From an uncultured Porphyromonadaceae bacterium (GTDB lineage: Bacteria; Bacteroidota; Bacteroidia; Bacteroidales; Muribaculaceae): a stretch of DNA of 64,000 bases. Within the stretch, counting starts at the first letter, position 1, and each line of letters opens with the position of its first letter. The DNA lies in the NCBI GenBank assembly GCA_947177635.1, contig CAMWVQ010000001.1, positions 1 to 64,000 on the forward strand, given 5' to 3'. The notes under the pieces are model-generated. The model ran no database searches. It worked only from the letters and a program-made list of their open reading frames with translations, and was not told the origin of the DNA. The position numbers and the translations under genes are program-made. Shown piece by piece: positions 54,618-64,000 of this stretch.

Positions 54618-56243
54618 TTACTGCCAGCCGGGGTTCTGGGCGATACGGCCCTCCGACATGGTTACTTCATAGAGAGGTATGGGGAAGACAAGGTCACGTC
54701 CTTCGACGAATGTGATACCCTTGTCGGAGGCCTCGTTCTGGTTGGCCATCTCAAGGGGATCGGCCTGCGAGCCGGTGTTCCACAGCACGAACGAGCCGTT
54801 GGGGCCCATGAGGTTGCAGACGACCTTCTTGCCGTTGTCATCCGTCCAGCGGCGGATGTCATAGAGACGCTGTGACTCGGTGGCCAGCTCAAGGCGGCGT
54901 TCAAGACGTATGGCCTTGCGGAGGTCAGAACCGGAAGCTGTCACCTCGGAAAGCCCTACCCTCTCGCGCACACGGTTGAGAGCCTGGCGGGCAAGACCAT
55001 CCTGGCCGGTCTCATTGCATGCCTCGGCGTAAAGAAGCAGGATGTCGGCATAGCGGAGGATGATATAGTTCATCGGCGACATGCTCTCCTGTCCGAACTT
55101 GGCGGGACGTTTGTCAAACGGGAGGTAATACTTGCGGCTGATGCGCTGCGACTTGTTGTCGGCAGGATTGATATAGTATGTGCCGTTGCCGTTGCGGTTG
55201 CCCTGCTTGGCCACGATTCCGGCGAAGTTGTCTTCACCCGCAATCTCGTTCGCGCCGTTCTTGACAATCGTCCAGCGGAGACGCTCGGAGTCGCCGGCCT
55301 CGATGAACGCGGCCTCAAGGTTGGCGGTGGGTGTGCCCCATCCCCAGCCGTCCATGTCGCCGCTGTTGCGGTTGCCGCTGATCATCGGTATGTTGCCTCC
55401 AAGCTTGTAAGTCTCATCGTAGATGTTCTGCACCTCGAAGAGAGACTCGCGGTTGTTCTTGTAGTCCACATTCCATATCTGGCCGAAATTGTCGACGAGG
55501 TCATACTGGTTGGTGGAAATCAGGTCGCCGAGGGTCTTGGCTGCGGCGGCATACTCACCGTTGTAGACCTGCACCTTGCCGAGCAAGCCGAGGGCGGCAC
55601 CGCTTGTGGCGCGACCGGCATCGGATGCGGCAAGACGGGCGCGGTCGGGAAGGAATGGCGCGGCCTCACTCAAATCCTTCTCGATGAAGGCGTAACACTC
55701 CTCGACGCTTGAGCGGGTTATACCCTCCACCTCGTGAGGCATCACGAAGCCGGTAACGAGGGGCACACCGCCGAAATTCTTCACAAGGTCGAAATAGAAA
55801 TACCCTCTGAGGAACTTGGCCTCGGCGATGAGGCGGGCCTTCTGGGTCTCGTCCATCTCCACTTCGGGGAGACGGTCAAGGGCGATGTTGCATCTGAGGA
55901 TACCCTTGTAGCGGTATTGCCAGAAGTCGGAAATCGAGCCGTTTGACTGGCCGACACCCTGGTAGTGGGCCAGGGAGATATACTCCTCCTGGGCCTGTCC
56001 GGTGTTACCCATCCAGTAGTCGTCGGTACACATGTCGGCGAGAATCCACATACGCTCGATTTTCCACCAGGTGTATTCGGTGATGGAGCCGTAGCAGCCC
56101 ATTATGAACGATTCGGCATCTTCCGGGCCCTGGAAGTAGGTGTCAAGGTTCTCCTGCCCTCTGACATTCTCTTCAAGAAAGTCGTTGCATGAGGAGAAAA
56201 GCACCCCGATGACCGCGATCGCGATAATATATAGCTTTTTCAT
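54618..56243 (-). CDS. SusD/RagB-family outer-membrane lipoprotein
   Basis: 541 aa. Lipobox FSSC (Cys about 19) followed by NDFLEEN, the usual SusD start. Helical TPR-like body and the C-terminal SusD region (ILLYAEACNETG near residue 410, then RLERRLELATESQRLYDIRR). It forms the lid of the SusC transporter and captures oligosaccharides at the cell surface. It lies 17 bases after susC. Confidence 0.95.
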   Translation of the reverse strand: MKKLYIIAIAVIGVLFSSCNDFLEENVRGQENLDTYFQGPEDAESFIMGCYGSITEYTWWKIERMWILADMCTDDYWMGNTGQAQEEYISLAHYQGVGQSNGSISDFWQYRYKGILRCNIALDRLPEVEMDETQKARLIAEAKFLRGYFYFDLVKNFGGVPLVTGFVMPHEVEGITRSSVEECYAFIEKDLSEAAPFLPDRARLAASDAGRATSGAALGLLGKVQVYNGEYAAAAKTLGDLISTNQYDLVDNFGQIWNVDYKNNRESLFEVQNIYDETYKLGGNIPMISGNRNSGDMDGWGWGTPTANLEAAFIEAGDSERLRWTIVKNGANEIAGEDNFAGIVAKQGNRNGNGTYYINPADNKSQRISRKYYLPFDKRPAKFGQESMSPMNYIILRYADILLLYAEACNETGQDGLARQALNRVRERVGLSEVTASGSDLRKAIRLERRLELATESQRLYDIRRWTDDNGKKVVCNLMGPNGSFVLWNTGSQADPLEMANQNEASDKGITFVEGRDLVFPIPLYEVTMSEGRIAQNPGWQ

Positions 56244-56260
56244 TTCTTAAATACGATGGT

Positions 56261-59200
56261 TTAGAATTTGAAATCCACGCCGAAGAGGAAAGTGCGGGGA
56301 TTGGGATAGGAAGTCCAGTCGATGCCGGTGGCAATAGCGTCGCCGTCGTTCTGGGGACGTTCGGGGTCCATGCCCGAGTACTTGGTGATGGTGAACAGGT
56401 TCTGGGTCGAGAAATAAACCCTGAGAGTTTTTCCACGGGTAAGTTTCGAGGGGAGAGTGTAGCCGATCTGCATCATTTTGCAGCGGAAATAGGAGCCATC
56501 CTCTACATAGAAACTTGACACACGGTTGTAATTCTGGTTGAGGTCGGTCGAGGTCAGACGGGGGATGTCGTTGGAAGTGCCCTCGCCGTGCCAAGCCTGC
56601 TCCAGCACGTCGCCGAGGAAGTTCTCGCCGCTCGCTCCGGCATAACGGGTGCGGGCTGTGTTGAACACGTCATTGCCGAATGTGCCGTAGAAATTGGTCG
56701 AGAAATCCCAGTTCTTGTAAGCGAGCGAGAGGTTGACACCCATCATCAGCTTGGGATAACCTCGGCCGATATAGGTCTTGTCGCCGTCATCAATCTCACC
56801 ATTGTTGTTGAGGTCGAGGAAACGGATGTCGCCGGGCTGGGCGTTGGGCTGGATTAGGTTGCCGTGCTCGTCGGTATGGGCGTAGACCTCTGTCCAGTTC
56901 TGGAAGATGCCGTCGGCCACGAAACCGTAGAAGCGGCTGATTTCCCCGCCGTCCTCGTTGCGGATGATTTTGTCCATGCGGAAGTCAGAGGAGAGAATCG
57001 GGCCGTCGCCGCTGAGCTTGATGGCCTTGTTCTTGACCCCGGAGAGGTTCACGCCGGCCGAGTAGCGGAAGTCGCCGACACGGTCGTTCCAGTTGACGGA
57101 GAGTTCCCATCCGGTGGCCTGCATCTTGCCGATGTTCATCGTCACAGCGCCGTTCCAGTTGGGGTATCCCAGGGCGAGGATGTTCTCCTTCTTGTAGAGC
57201 ATGTCGTGGGATTTCTTGCGGTAGAGGTCGAAGGTCACATCGAGGCGCGAGTTGAGCACACTGATGTCAAGACCGAGGTCGAAGTCCTCGACAGTCTCCC
57301 ATTTGAGCTTGTTGTTACCCACGGAGGAGATGGTGGTGCCAGGGATACGGACGCCGCCAATCACCACGTCGCGGGTGTCAAGGAGAGTGAGGTAGGCCGA
57401 TGAGTCGATGTTCTGGTTGCCGACGCGACCCCATCCCAGACGGAGCTTCAGGTTGTCGACAATAGCCTGGTCACGCATGAAGGGCTCGTTGCTGATACGC
57501 CAGGCACCGCTGACAGAGGGGAATGTGGCGTATTTGTTGCCTTGGGCGAACTTGGAGGAACCGTCGACACGCACCGACGCTGTCAGGTAATACCTGCCGT
57601 CGAAGTTGTACATCACACGGCCAAGGTAAGAAACCAGGGTGTTGTATGAGGTGTTGCCGTCGGAGTTCTGGTTGAGAGTTCCGGCATGCACCTCGTGGAG
57701 AGCGTCGTTGTTGCTGGGGATTGCCTCACGCGAACCGAACACCCAGTAGTCGGCGAATTTCTCGGCAGTGAAACCGACCATGGCCGTCAGGTTGTGTTTC
57801 TGGTTGAAACTGCGGGTGTAGTTGAGGGTGTTTGTCCAGTTCCAGTCGGTTGCCTGGGTCATCTTCCGGCTCGCCTGGTTTGTCACATTCTGCTCCTGGG
57901 CGTCGATGTAGAATTTCGGTGAGAAACCGTCTGTGCGGCGGAAACGGGCGTTGAAGCCGAACTGGGTGCGGAATGTCAGGCCCTCAAGCGGGGTAATCTG
58001 CAGGTAGGGAGTAAGGAACATGCCATACTCGCGGGAGTGACCGTTGGCGCGGGCGATGCTGCCGGCGGGATTGTGGACGGTGTTGTTGTAACTGCGCTGA
58101 TAATTGTTGAGGGGATTCTGGTCAACCACGCCGTCGGCACGGAACACCGGAGTGGTGGGGTCCATGGCGATAATCGAGCCGAAGTCGCCGGGGGTGTCGT
58201 CCCAGCTCTCCATGCGGGGAGCCATGTCGAGACCGGCCTTGACATACTTGTTGAAGGTGTACTCGGTGTTGAGGCGGATGTTGAGCTTGTCCCAGTAGCC
58301 GTAGTCAAACTGCGACTCGTTGCGGAAATACCCTATGCTGAGGTTGTAGACATAGTTCTTTGTTCCGCCCGACACAGAAAGCTGGTAGTTCTGAATCATA
58401 GCGGTCTCGTTTACCACGGTGTCCCACCAGTCGGTGCCTTCTCCGGAAGTGTAGCCTGATTTGGGGCTGTTCCAGATGGGGGTCCGGCCGTCGTTGGTGT
58501 AGCGGGCCTTGTAAGCCTGCTCATATTCATACGCGTCGGCGATGGAGGGCTTTTTCAGGGTCTGGAATCCGACAGAGGCGGCGAAGTTGAACCGGGGCTT
58601 CCCCTCCGCACCCTTTTTGGTGGTGACGAGGATAACACCGTTTGAACCACGCGTACCGTAGATGGCGCAGGCCGAGGCGTCCTTCAGCACCTCCATCGAC
58701 TCGATGTCGCCGGTGTTGAGGAAGTTGATGTCTGTGCCGATGGGTATTCCGTCAACAACATAGAGGGGTGAGCTGCCGTTTACGGTGGTGACACCACGGA
58801 TGATAACCTTGGGGGCTGTGCCGGGGCCGCCACCCGAGGAAATCTGCACACCGTTGACCTTTCCCTGGAGAGCGTCCATGGGATTTCCGGTGGTGACTTC
58901 GGTGATTTTCTCACCCTTGACGGTTGATATGGAGCTGGTGAGGTCGCTTTTCTTCACCACACCGTAGCCCACGACGACAACCTCGTCGAGGACGGCTGAG
59001 TTCTCCTTCATAGTCACGTTTATCTCCTTGCGTCCGTCGATGTTAACCTTCTGGGTCTCGTATCCGACGTAAGAGATGGTCAGCGTGCCTTTCGGGTCTA
59101 CATTGATGGTGAAACGGCCGTCAATGTCGGTCTGGGTGCCGTTAGCCCCCTGGGCCAGAACGCTCGCGCCAATCAGCGGTTCCCCTTCGGGGTCATATAC

Positions 59201-59278
59201 CGTGCCGCTGACTTTCAGCTGCGCTCCCGCGCACAGTGCGGTCAGGAACAGGCACATTGAAATTATATATCGTATCAT
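56261..59278 (-). CDS. SusC/RagA-family TonB-linked outer-membrane transporter
   Basis: 1005 aa. Signal peptide about 1-19; CarboxypepD_reg-like domain (VSGTVYDPEGEPLIGASVLA, about 23-95); TonB plug (about 105-225) with the SusC-type LKDASACAIYGTRGSNGVI; then a 22-strand-type barrel to the C-terminal F. It imports large oligosaccharides into the periplasm with SusD as lid. With GH53, GH2 and GH30 nearby, galactan fragments are the likely cargo. Confidence 0.96.
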   Translation of the reverse strand: MIRYIISMCLFLTALCAGAQLKVSGTVYDPEGEPLIGASVLAQGANGTQTDIDGRFTINVDPKGTLTISYVGYETQKVNIDGRKEINVTMKENSAVLDEVVVVGYGVVKKSDLTSSISTVKGEKITEVTTGNPMDALQGKVNGVQISSGGGPGTAPKVIIRGVTTVNGSSPLYVVDGIPIGTDINFLNTGDIESMEVLKDASACAIYGTRGSNGVILVTTKKGAEGKPRFNFAASVGFQTLKKPSIADAYEYEQAYKARYTNDGRTPIWNSPKSGYTSGEGTDWWDTVVNETAMIQNYQLSVSGGTKNYVYNLSIGYFRNESQFDYGYWDKLNIRLNTEYTFNKYVKAGLDMAPRMESWDDTPGDFGSIIAMDPTTPVFRADGVVDQNPLNNYQRSYNNTVHNPAGSIARANGHSREYGMFLTPYLQITPLEGLTFRTQFGFNARFRRTDGFSPKFYIDAQEQNVTNQASRKMTQATDWNWTNTLNYTRSFNQKHNLTAMVGFTAEKFADYWVFGSREAIPSNNDALHEVHAGTLNQNSDGNTSYNTLVSYLGRVMYNFDGRYYLTASVRVDGSSKFAQGNKYATFPSVSGAWRISNEPFMRDQAIVDNLKLRLGWGRVGNQNIDSSAYLTLLDTRDVVIGGVRIPGTTISSVGNNKLKWETVEDFDLGLDISVLNSRLDVTFDLYRKKSHDMLYKKENILALGYPNWNGAVTMNIGKMQATGWELSVNWNDRVGDFRYSAGVNLSGVKNKAIKLSGDGPILSSDFRMDKIIRNEDGGEISRFYGFVADGIFQNWTEVYAHTDEHGNLIQPNAQPGDIRFLDLNNNGEIDDGDKTYIGRGYPKLMMGVNLSLAYKNWDFSTNFYGTFGNDVFNTARTRYAGASGENFLGDVLEQAWHGEGTSNDIPRLTSTDLNQNYNRVSSFYVEDGSYFRCKMMQIGYTLPSKLTRGKTLRVYFSTQNLFTITKYSGMDPERPQNDGDAIATGIDWTSYPNPRTFLFGVDFKF

Positions 59279-59293
59279 GTCAAATGGTCTGGA

Positions 59294-60769
59294 TTAGCTT
59301 ACAGGTACAATCTTTGCCCTCCCGAGGTGGGCGTCGAAATAAAGTTGGTATTGACCGTCGGCGGGAATCATAGGCTTGAACCAGTAGTCGGCGCCGCGTT
59401 TCCCCTGCCACTGCGGGTTGGTGTAGTTGCCGTAATAATCCACGGTCTCGGGATTCTGCTCGTCGTCGGCACGCCATGTGCAGTAGTTCCACCACCCTTC
59501 CGAATGGTAGTTGTGGATGATGAATCCCGAATGGCGTCCGGCCGACAGGGTCAAGGGCTGGTCGAGCCAGAAACGGTGGGGGTTGTCGGGGTCCTGCACG
59601 AAGCGTGAGATGTCCTGCGGGCCTGAGGTGGTGTAGCCGAACCAGAATTCAGCGTAGGTCTCGCCGTTTTCGTGGAGATCCATGCTTTCGGTGCCGAAAG
59701 CGTGGGGCACCGGGTCGACAGCTTCATCAACCGAATAGGTGGAGACCGTGTATTCCTTAACCATCAGGTCGAGGGTTATGAGGTAGTAGGTCTTCTCGCG
59801 GTCAAGCACGAAGGGACGCGAGGATGAGGGGTCGCCCGAAAGCTTGTTCATGTCGGCAGGGTCGATGCCGAACCTCACGGGAAGGAAATCCGTGCGCTGG
59901 GGCAGGAAGTAGATTTCGGTGCCTGCCTTCTCATTATAATAACGGGCCTCATATTTATAGGGGGCCACGCGGTCGATGAGCATCGGCACACCCATGACGT
60001 CGCTGTTAAGCTCGGCAACGGTCTTCACATCGGAAAGCCACATACGGGAATAGTCGGGGGTGTCGCTCACACGGATGACACATTCGCGCGAGACGGAATT
60101 ACCCCACGCATCGGCGGCAGAGAGGAGAAGGGTGTACTCGGCGTTGACAGCCGGAAGGCTGACGGTCTCGGCGAAGGTGTATTCACCCGGCACCGGGAAT
60201 TCAGACACTGTCTTGCTCCACACACCATCGATTTCAGCCGACACCGAGGCAAGCTCGCGGTCATCTTTCACTGTGAAATTGAGGTCGAGGAGAGCCTTTT
60301 CGGTCAGGACAACGAACATCTCGTTGTCGGGAGCAACCGTGAAAATCGGGGCGTCGACATCGCCGTCAAGGTCAACGGTGACGGTCTCGGCGGTGGTGTT
60401 TCCGGCCACGTCGGTGACTGTCACCACAACCTTGAAAATGTCGCCGGCCTCTTTGGCGTCGACATTCACCTTATAATCCAGCTCATATGTTTTGAGAGGC
60501 TCCCCGTATATGGCGGGGATGTCGATGACTTTGTCGAGATAAAGAGAGGGGCAACGCAGGGAGATGGTGCTGATGCCGTCGGCATCTTCCACTGTTCCTT
60601 TTATATGGAACGTGCTGCCTGCCCTACACCCCACCAGAGTAGAGGCCATCTTCAATGTCGGGTTCTTCCCGTCCACTGTGGGCCAATCCTCCGTGTCGTC
60701 GCTACACGCCGAAGCCACGGAGAGAATCATCGCCCCCGCGGCATACAGCAAGAATCGCTTGAGTTTCAT
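59294..60769 (-). CDS. Surface glycan-binding lipoprotein (SusE/F-position protein)
   Basis: 491 aa. Lipobox SVASAC (Cys about 22) followed by SDDTEDWP. Two Ig-like or cadherin-like beta domains (about 35-135, 140-235) precede two more beta domains (about 240-490) that resemble SusE/SusF binding modules (SFVLD-type strands, HRFWLDQPLTLSAGRHSGF). No catalytic motif. It precedes susC, the reverse of the usual susC-susD-susE order, and is first in the PUL transcript. It probably holds galactan at the surface. Confidence 0.8.
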   Translation of the reverse strand: MKLKRFLLYAAGAMILSVASACSDDTEDWPTVDGKNPTLKMASTLVGCRAGSTFHIKGTVEDADGISTISLRCPSLYLDKVIDIPAIYGEPLKTYELDYKVNVDAKEAGDIFKVVVTVTDVAGNTTAETVTVDLDGDVDAPIFTVAPDNEMFVVLTEKALLDLNFTVKDDRELASVSAEIDGVWSKTVSEFPVPGEYTFAETVSLPAVNAEYTLLLSAADAWGNSVSRECVIRVSDTPDYSRMWLSDVKTVAELNSDVMGVPMLIDRVAPYKYEARYYNEKAGTEIYFLPQRTDFLPVRFGIDPADMNKLSGDPSSSRPFVLDREKTYYLITLDLMVKEYTVSTYSVDEAVDPVPHAFGTESMDLHENGETYAEFWFGYTTSGPQDISRFVQDPDNPHRFWLDQPLTLSAGRHSGFIIHNYHSEGWWNYCTWRADDEQNPETVDYYGNYTNPQWQGKRGADYWFKPMIPADGQYQLYFDAHLGRAKIVPVS

Positions 60770-60813
60770 TGGTCAGTAATTTTGGTATTATTGTTAGGTT
60801 AAAAATTCTTTCA

Positions 60814-60821
60814 CAAAGTTA
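60814..60821 (-). promoter_or_regulatory. -7 element of the galactan PUL promoter
   Basis: TAACTTTG on the minus strand, about 45 bases before the ATG at 60769. The -33 site is poor, as expected for a promoter needing the hybrid two-component activator. Confidence 0.55.
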
Positions 60822-60869
60822 TCTTCCTTTAAGGTGAGGAGGGGAACCATTATTCGTCACAATAGGTTT

Positions 60870-60902
60870 GAAATCGGTCATTAACGCGTCAGGAAACGGT
60901 CA
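60870..60902. promoter_or_regulatory. Direct repeats, candidate binding site of the hybrid two-component regulator
   Basis: GAAATCGGTCA (60870-60880) and GGAAACGGTCA (60892-60902) are spaced 22 bp, about two helical turns, as AraC-type proteins with two helix-turn-helix motifs prefer. They lie 50-80 bases upstream of the PUL start and next to the regulator's own promoter. Confidence 0.45.
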
Positions 60903-60906
60903 GGGA

Positions 60907-60937
60907 TTGTTTTTCCGCAACTTTATGACTAATTTTG
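60907..60937 (+). promoter_or_regulatory. Promoter for the hybrid two-component regulator
   Basis: TTG (60907-60909), exactly 20 bases, then TAATTTTG (60930-60937). The leader is about 42 bases. Confidence 0.6.
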
Positions 60938-60985
60938 TGTCATCTAACCACTCCGGGGCGCATTCCTGCCCCGCAATGCCAAACC

Positions 60986-63900
60986 ATGAAAACTTTCAGA
61001 ATCCTGTTATTTGCCGTGATGTCGCTGGTTGTCTTGAAAGCGGCGTCCGAACCCCACCTCCGACGTCTCGGTGGTGAGGCGGGGCTGACCAACAATTATG
61101 TGATGGGAATCGCCCAGGACCGCAACGGCTTTGTCTGGATTGCGACCGAGTCAGGCCTCAACCGGTTCGACGGTGAAGATTTCAAAGCCTTCAAAGCCGG
61201 GGATGGAAGTATCGCGGCCAATGAGCTGAACCGCATCGTCAGCGACAGGGTAACCAATTCCATATGGATATGCACCCAACGCCACGGACTCGACATCCTC
61301 GACTGCGACAGCTATACTTTCACCCATTTCAATCCGGGGGAGGGGGAGAACGACCTGGCCAGCAACGGCATCACCGACGTGTTTCCCACCGAAGAGGGGA
61401 ACGCGTGGGTGTCAACCTATACTTCCGGTCTTGACTTCATCGAGCGGCAGAGCGGCAAGGTGACCCACCACAACTCCTCGTCGGTGAAGGGATGGCCGGA
61501 TGACAAACTGTGGACAGTAGTGGCCACGCGCGACGGGAAGGTTTATCTCGGGCATGTGGATGCCGGATTCTCGATATATGAGCCATCTCCCGGCAAAATC
61601 AGCAACTTCCGCCACTCTCCGGCCGATGCCGAATCGCTGCCAGGCGACGAGGTCAGGGCCCTGCTGGCAGACCGGCAGGGAAACATATGGGTGGGCACAA
61701 ACCGCGGACTCGCGTTGTTTGACCCCAAAAGAGGTAGGTTCAAGAGATTCGGCCACTCGGCGTCAGACAGGAACTCGCTGGTATCTGACAACATATATCA
61801 TCTGTATCAGACACGTGACGGCAGAATCTGGATTTCGACGGAAAACGGAGGTGTCAGCATCATGGATCCCCGGGAGGCCCTCACGTCAGGGCGCCTCACG
61901 TTCACCAACCTGACGGCTGTCCCCGACGAGGGGGTGTTCCTCTCAAACAAGACCATCCACACCACTTTCGAGGACAAGTTCGGCAACATATGGATCGGCA
62001 CCTACGGCGACGGCATTGACATCCTATGCCATATGGAGAGCCAGCTCAGCCACCGCCACAAGAATTCATTCCGGAATCCTCTGTCTGACAACTCGGTGAT
62101 GTCGGTCTGCACTGTCGGAGACACCCTCTATGTCGGCACAGACGGTATGGGGACTGACGTTTTTGTCAACGGACGTTACCTCCGCAACATCAATGTCTCC
62201 AACTCTCCGCTTGAAGACAATGCGGTGCTGGCCCTGATGAAAGGCCCTCGCGGCGAGGTATGGATGGGGACATATGAGGGGGATGTGGCCGTATGCGGTC
62301 CTGACGGGAGGGTCAGATCCATTGAAATCCCGGATGCAATCGATGTAAGGTGTTTCGCCCTGAAGCCTGACGGAACCGTCATAGCTGGCACCGGACGCGG
62401 ACTGGCTGAAATAGCACCATCCGGAACGATAACAACCCGCTATGCCTCTGACGGTAAAATCAACGACGAATGGATACGCAGTGTGGTCGTTACGCCGGAA
62501 GGTGACATCTGGGTGGGCTCATTCGGCAACGGCATATCGGTCTATGACTCATCATACCGGAAGAAATACGCGTTCGGAACATGGAACGGTCTGCGCACAA
62601 ACACCGTGAACCAGATTCTCAGAAGCGCTGACGGGAAAATATGGGCCGCCACCGGGGAGGGACTTGTCTGCTTCACCGCGTCGGGTGATATGGTCAAGGC
62701 CTACAGGATGGCCGACGGTCTGCCCGACAATGTGGTGAAATCGCTGTGTGAGGATTCGCATGGCAATCTCTGGATGACCACGGGTGTCGGGATAAGTATG
62801 ATTTCCCCTGAAGGAAAAATCAGCAGTTTCAGCCAGGGACGCGGCATAGGTTCTTCTGACTTCCGGGGAGGATGCGCCGCCCGGGATGCCGACGGCCGGA
62901 TCATCTTCGGTTCCCATGACGGCCTGTTCTCCTTCAACCCAGAATGGCTGTCGGCCAATATCCCGCTGCCGCCGCCTGTGGTGACCGGCGTCACTGTCTA
63001 CGGCGAGCACCAGGGCGCCGACGACAAGGAGATATTCGTGCCGAAAACACCCCTGAGGCTCGATTACACAGAGAACACCCTGAGGATGGATTTCGGCATC
63101 CTCGACCCGTCGGTGGCCCCGGCAATCATATGGACTTACAATGTGGAGGGGGTTGACAACAGGTGGCTGCCTGTCTCCCCCGAGAGCGGCATCCTGCTTC
63201 GTGAGCTTCCTCCGGGCGACTACCGTCTTGCCATAAAGGCTTCGGTGCCAAACCAGACCGATGAGGCGGTGACGGTTTTGCCGTTCACCATCAATCCTCC
63301 GCTGTGGGCCACCTGGTGGGCCAAATCTCTTTACGCGCTGATTATCGCGCTGCTCATATGGTATGGGCTCCGGTTCTACCGCAAGCGTCTCGACCTGGAG
63401 TATGACCTGGCGCTTGAAAGGAAAAAGAGCATCCACCAGCGGGAACTGAACGCCGAGAAGCTGAGGTTCTTCACCAACATAACCCATGAGCTGCGCACGC
63501 CGCTGACCCTGATTCTCGGTCCGCTGGAGGATATGAAGTCTGACCGGCAGCTGACCCCGGCCCAGGCAGGGAAAATCGGGATGGTACACAAGTCGGCCCT
63601 GCGCCTGCTCGACCTCATCAACACCATACTGGAATTCCGCAAGACTGAGACCCAGAACCGTCATCTGACCGTAGACAGGGCTGACCTGGCGTCGCTTGTC
63701 AACGAAATCGGTGTCCGTTACCACGAGCTGAACACCAACAGGGAACTGGCAGTCTCCACCGAAATCGAGCCGGGCGACTACACCTTGTGGTTCGACCGCG
63801 AGACGGTCAACATCATCATCGACAACCTGATGTCAAACGCCTGCAAATACACCGTTTCGGGGAAAGTGACGCTCAAACTGAGCCACACTTCCGAATCGGG

Positions 63901-64000
63901 TGTGCCGTTTACCGAGGTGTCTGTCAGCGACACCGGCCTTGGGGTGGACCACGACAGCCTCCCCCACATATTCGACCGCTATTACCGCGACAGCCGGGCG
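60986..64000 (+). CDS. Hybrid two-component system sensor/regulator (HTCS), 3' end beyond the window
   Basis: At least 1005 aa, open to the window edge, so it is missing from the track. Signal peptide or first helix about 1-20. About 30-655: two-component propeller repeats (NGFVWIATESGLNRFDG, GNIWVGTNRGLALF), a periplasmic sensor. About 665-772: Y_Y_Y domain. TM helix about 776-797. HisKA with phospho-acceptor H834 (NITHELRTPLTLILG), then HATPase with N-box NLMSNACKY and SDTGLGVD. Receiver and AraC-type domains should follow outside. It probably senses a galactan oligosaccharide in the periplasm and activates the divergent PUL. Confidence 0.93.
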   Translation, partial: MKTFRILLFAVMSLVVLKAASEPHLRRLGGEAGLTNNYVMGIAQDRNGFVWIATESGLNRFDGEDFKAFKAGDGSIAANELNRIVSDRVTNSIWICTQRHGLDILDCDSYTFTHFNPGEGENDLASNGITDVFPTEEGNAWVSTYTSGLDFIERQSGKVTHHNSSSVKGWPDDKLWTVVATRDGKVYLGHVDAGFSIYEPSPGKISNFRHSPADAESLPGDEVRALLADRQGNIWVGTNRGLALFDPKRGRFKRFGHSASDRNSLVSDNIYHLYQTRDGRIWISTENGGVSIMDPREALTSGRLTFTNLTAVPDEGVFLSNKTIHTTFEDKFGNIWIGTYGDGIDILCHMESQLSHRHKNSFRNPLSDNSVMSVCTVGDTLYVGTDGMGTDVFVNGRYLRNINVSNSPLEDNAVLALMKGPRGEVWMGTYEGDVAVCGPDGRVRSIEIPDAIDVRCFALKPDGTVIAGTGRGLAEIAPSGTITTRYASDGKINDEWIRSVVVTPEGDIWVGSFGNGISVYDSSYRKKYAFGTWNGLRTNTVNQILRSADGKIWAATGEGLVCFTASGDMVKAYRMADGLPDNVVKSLCEDSHGNLWMTTGVGISMISPEGKISSFSQGRGIGSSDFRGGCAARDADGRIIFGSHDGLFSFNPEWLSANIPLPPPVVTGVTVYGEHQGADDKEIFVPKTPLRLDYTENTLRMDFGILDPSVAPAIIWTYNVEGVDNRWLPVSPESGILLRELPPGDYRLAIKASVPNQTDEAVTVLPFTINPPLWATWWAKSLYALIIALLIWYGLRFYRKRLDLEYDLALERKKSIHQRELNAEKLRFFTNITHELRTPLTLILGPLEDMKSDRQLTPAQAGKIGMVHKSALRLLDLINTILEFRKTETQNRHLTVDRADLASLVNEIGVRYHELNTNRELAVSTEIEPGDYTLWFDRETVNIIIDNLMSNACKYTVSGKVTLKLSHTSESGVPFTEVSVSDTGLGVDHDSLPHIFDRYYRDSRA

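Noticed and set aside
62552-63724. 390-aa minus-strand ORF near the right end
   Set aside because: It lies wholly opposite the HTCS kinase and Y_Y_Y region, whose motifs are unambiguous.
1-64000. Insertion sequences, prophage genes or CRISPR arrays
   Set aside because: No transposase, integrase, phage structural gene or regularly spaced repeat was found on either strand.

Overview
The window looks like a chromosomal segment of a gut Bacteroidales, most likely Muribaculaceae-like. The evidence is a SusC/SusD polysaccharide utilisation locus (PUL) with a hybrid two-component regulator, DUF5686 and BspA-type leucine-rich-repeat proteins, a FeoA-FeoB fusion, type IX secretion (T9SS)-like C-terminal tails, and many promoters of the Bacteroidetes form TTTG-N20-TAnnTTTG. 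The family assignment is inference; no rRNA is present. No insertion sequence, prophage or CRISPR array was seen.

Layout. 1-55 is the 3' part of a tRNA-Met. 0.2-7.7 kb holds a secreted LRR protein (-), a Crp/Fnr-type regulator, ispD, recG, ndk and an M23/LysM endopeptidase (+). 8-11 kb holds a DUF5686 outer-membrane protein (-) and a CYTH enzyme (+), which diverge from one 16-bp palindrome carrying a promoter on each strand. 11-15 kb (-) is an ECF sigma factor, a single-span membrane protein that is probably its anti-sigma factor, and a TonB-receptor-like barrel. 15.2-20.3 kb (+) is a redox operon (membrane polyferredoxin, Tat/lipoprotein aldo-keto reductase) overlapping lepA. 20.4-21.5 kb (-) is a second LRR protein.

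21.7-26 kb (-) is an oxalate-degradation locus (frc, oxc, AEC-family carrier), followed by feoAB, murI and a histidine acid phosphatase. 31.1-35.4 kb (-) is a galactose operon: a GH53 endo-galactanase with a frameshift near its signal peptide, galK, a sugar nucleotidyltransferase and galE, with no galT. 35.6-44.7 kb carries a META-domain lipoprotein, dnaA, a nitroreductase (-), aspartate 4-decarboxylase, B12-dependent ribonucleotide reductase and an alanine-rich lipoprotein.

44.9-60.8 kb (-) is a galactan PUL read in the order surface glycan-binding protein, SusC, SusD, GH30, GH2, small glycan-binding protein, and a 1546-residue multidomain GH53. The divergent hybrid two-component sensor (+) runs off the right edge. 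The PUL and the galactose operon probably form one pathway: galactan is cut at the surface by GH53/GH30, imported by SusCD, trimmed by GH2 to galactose, then handled by GalK, the nucleotidyltransferase and GalE.
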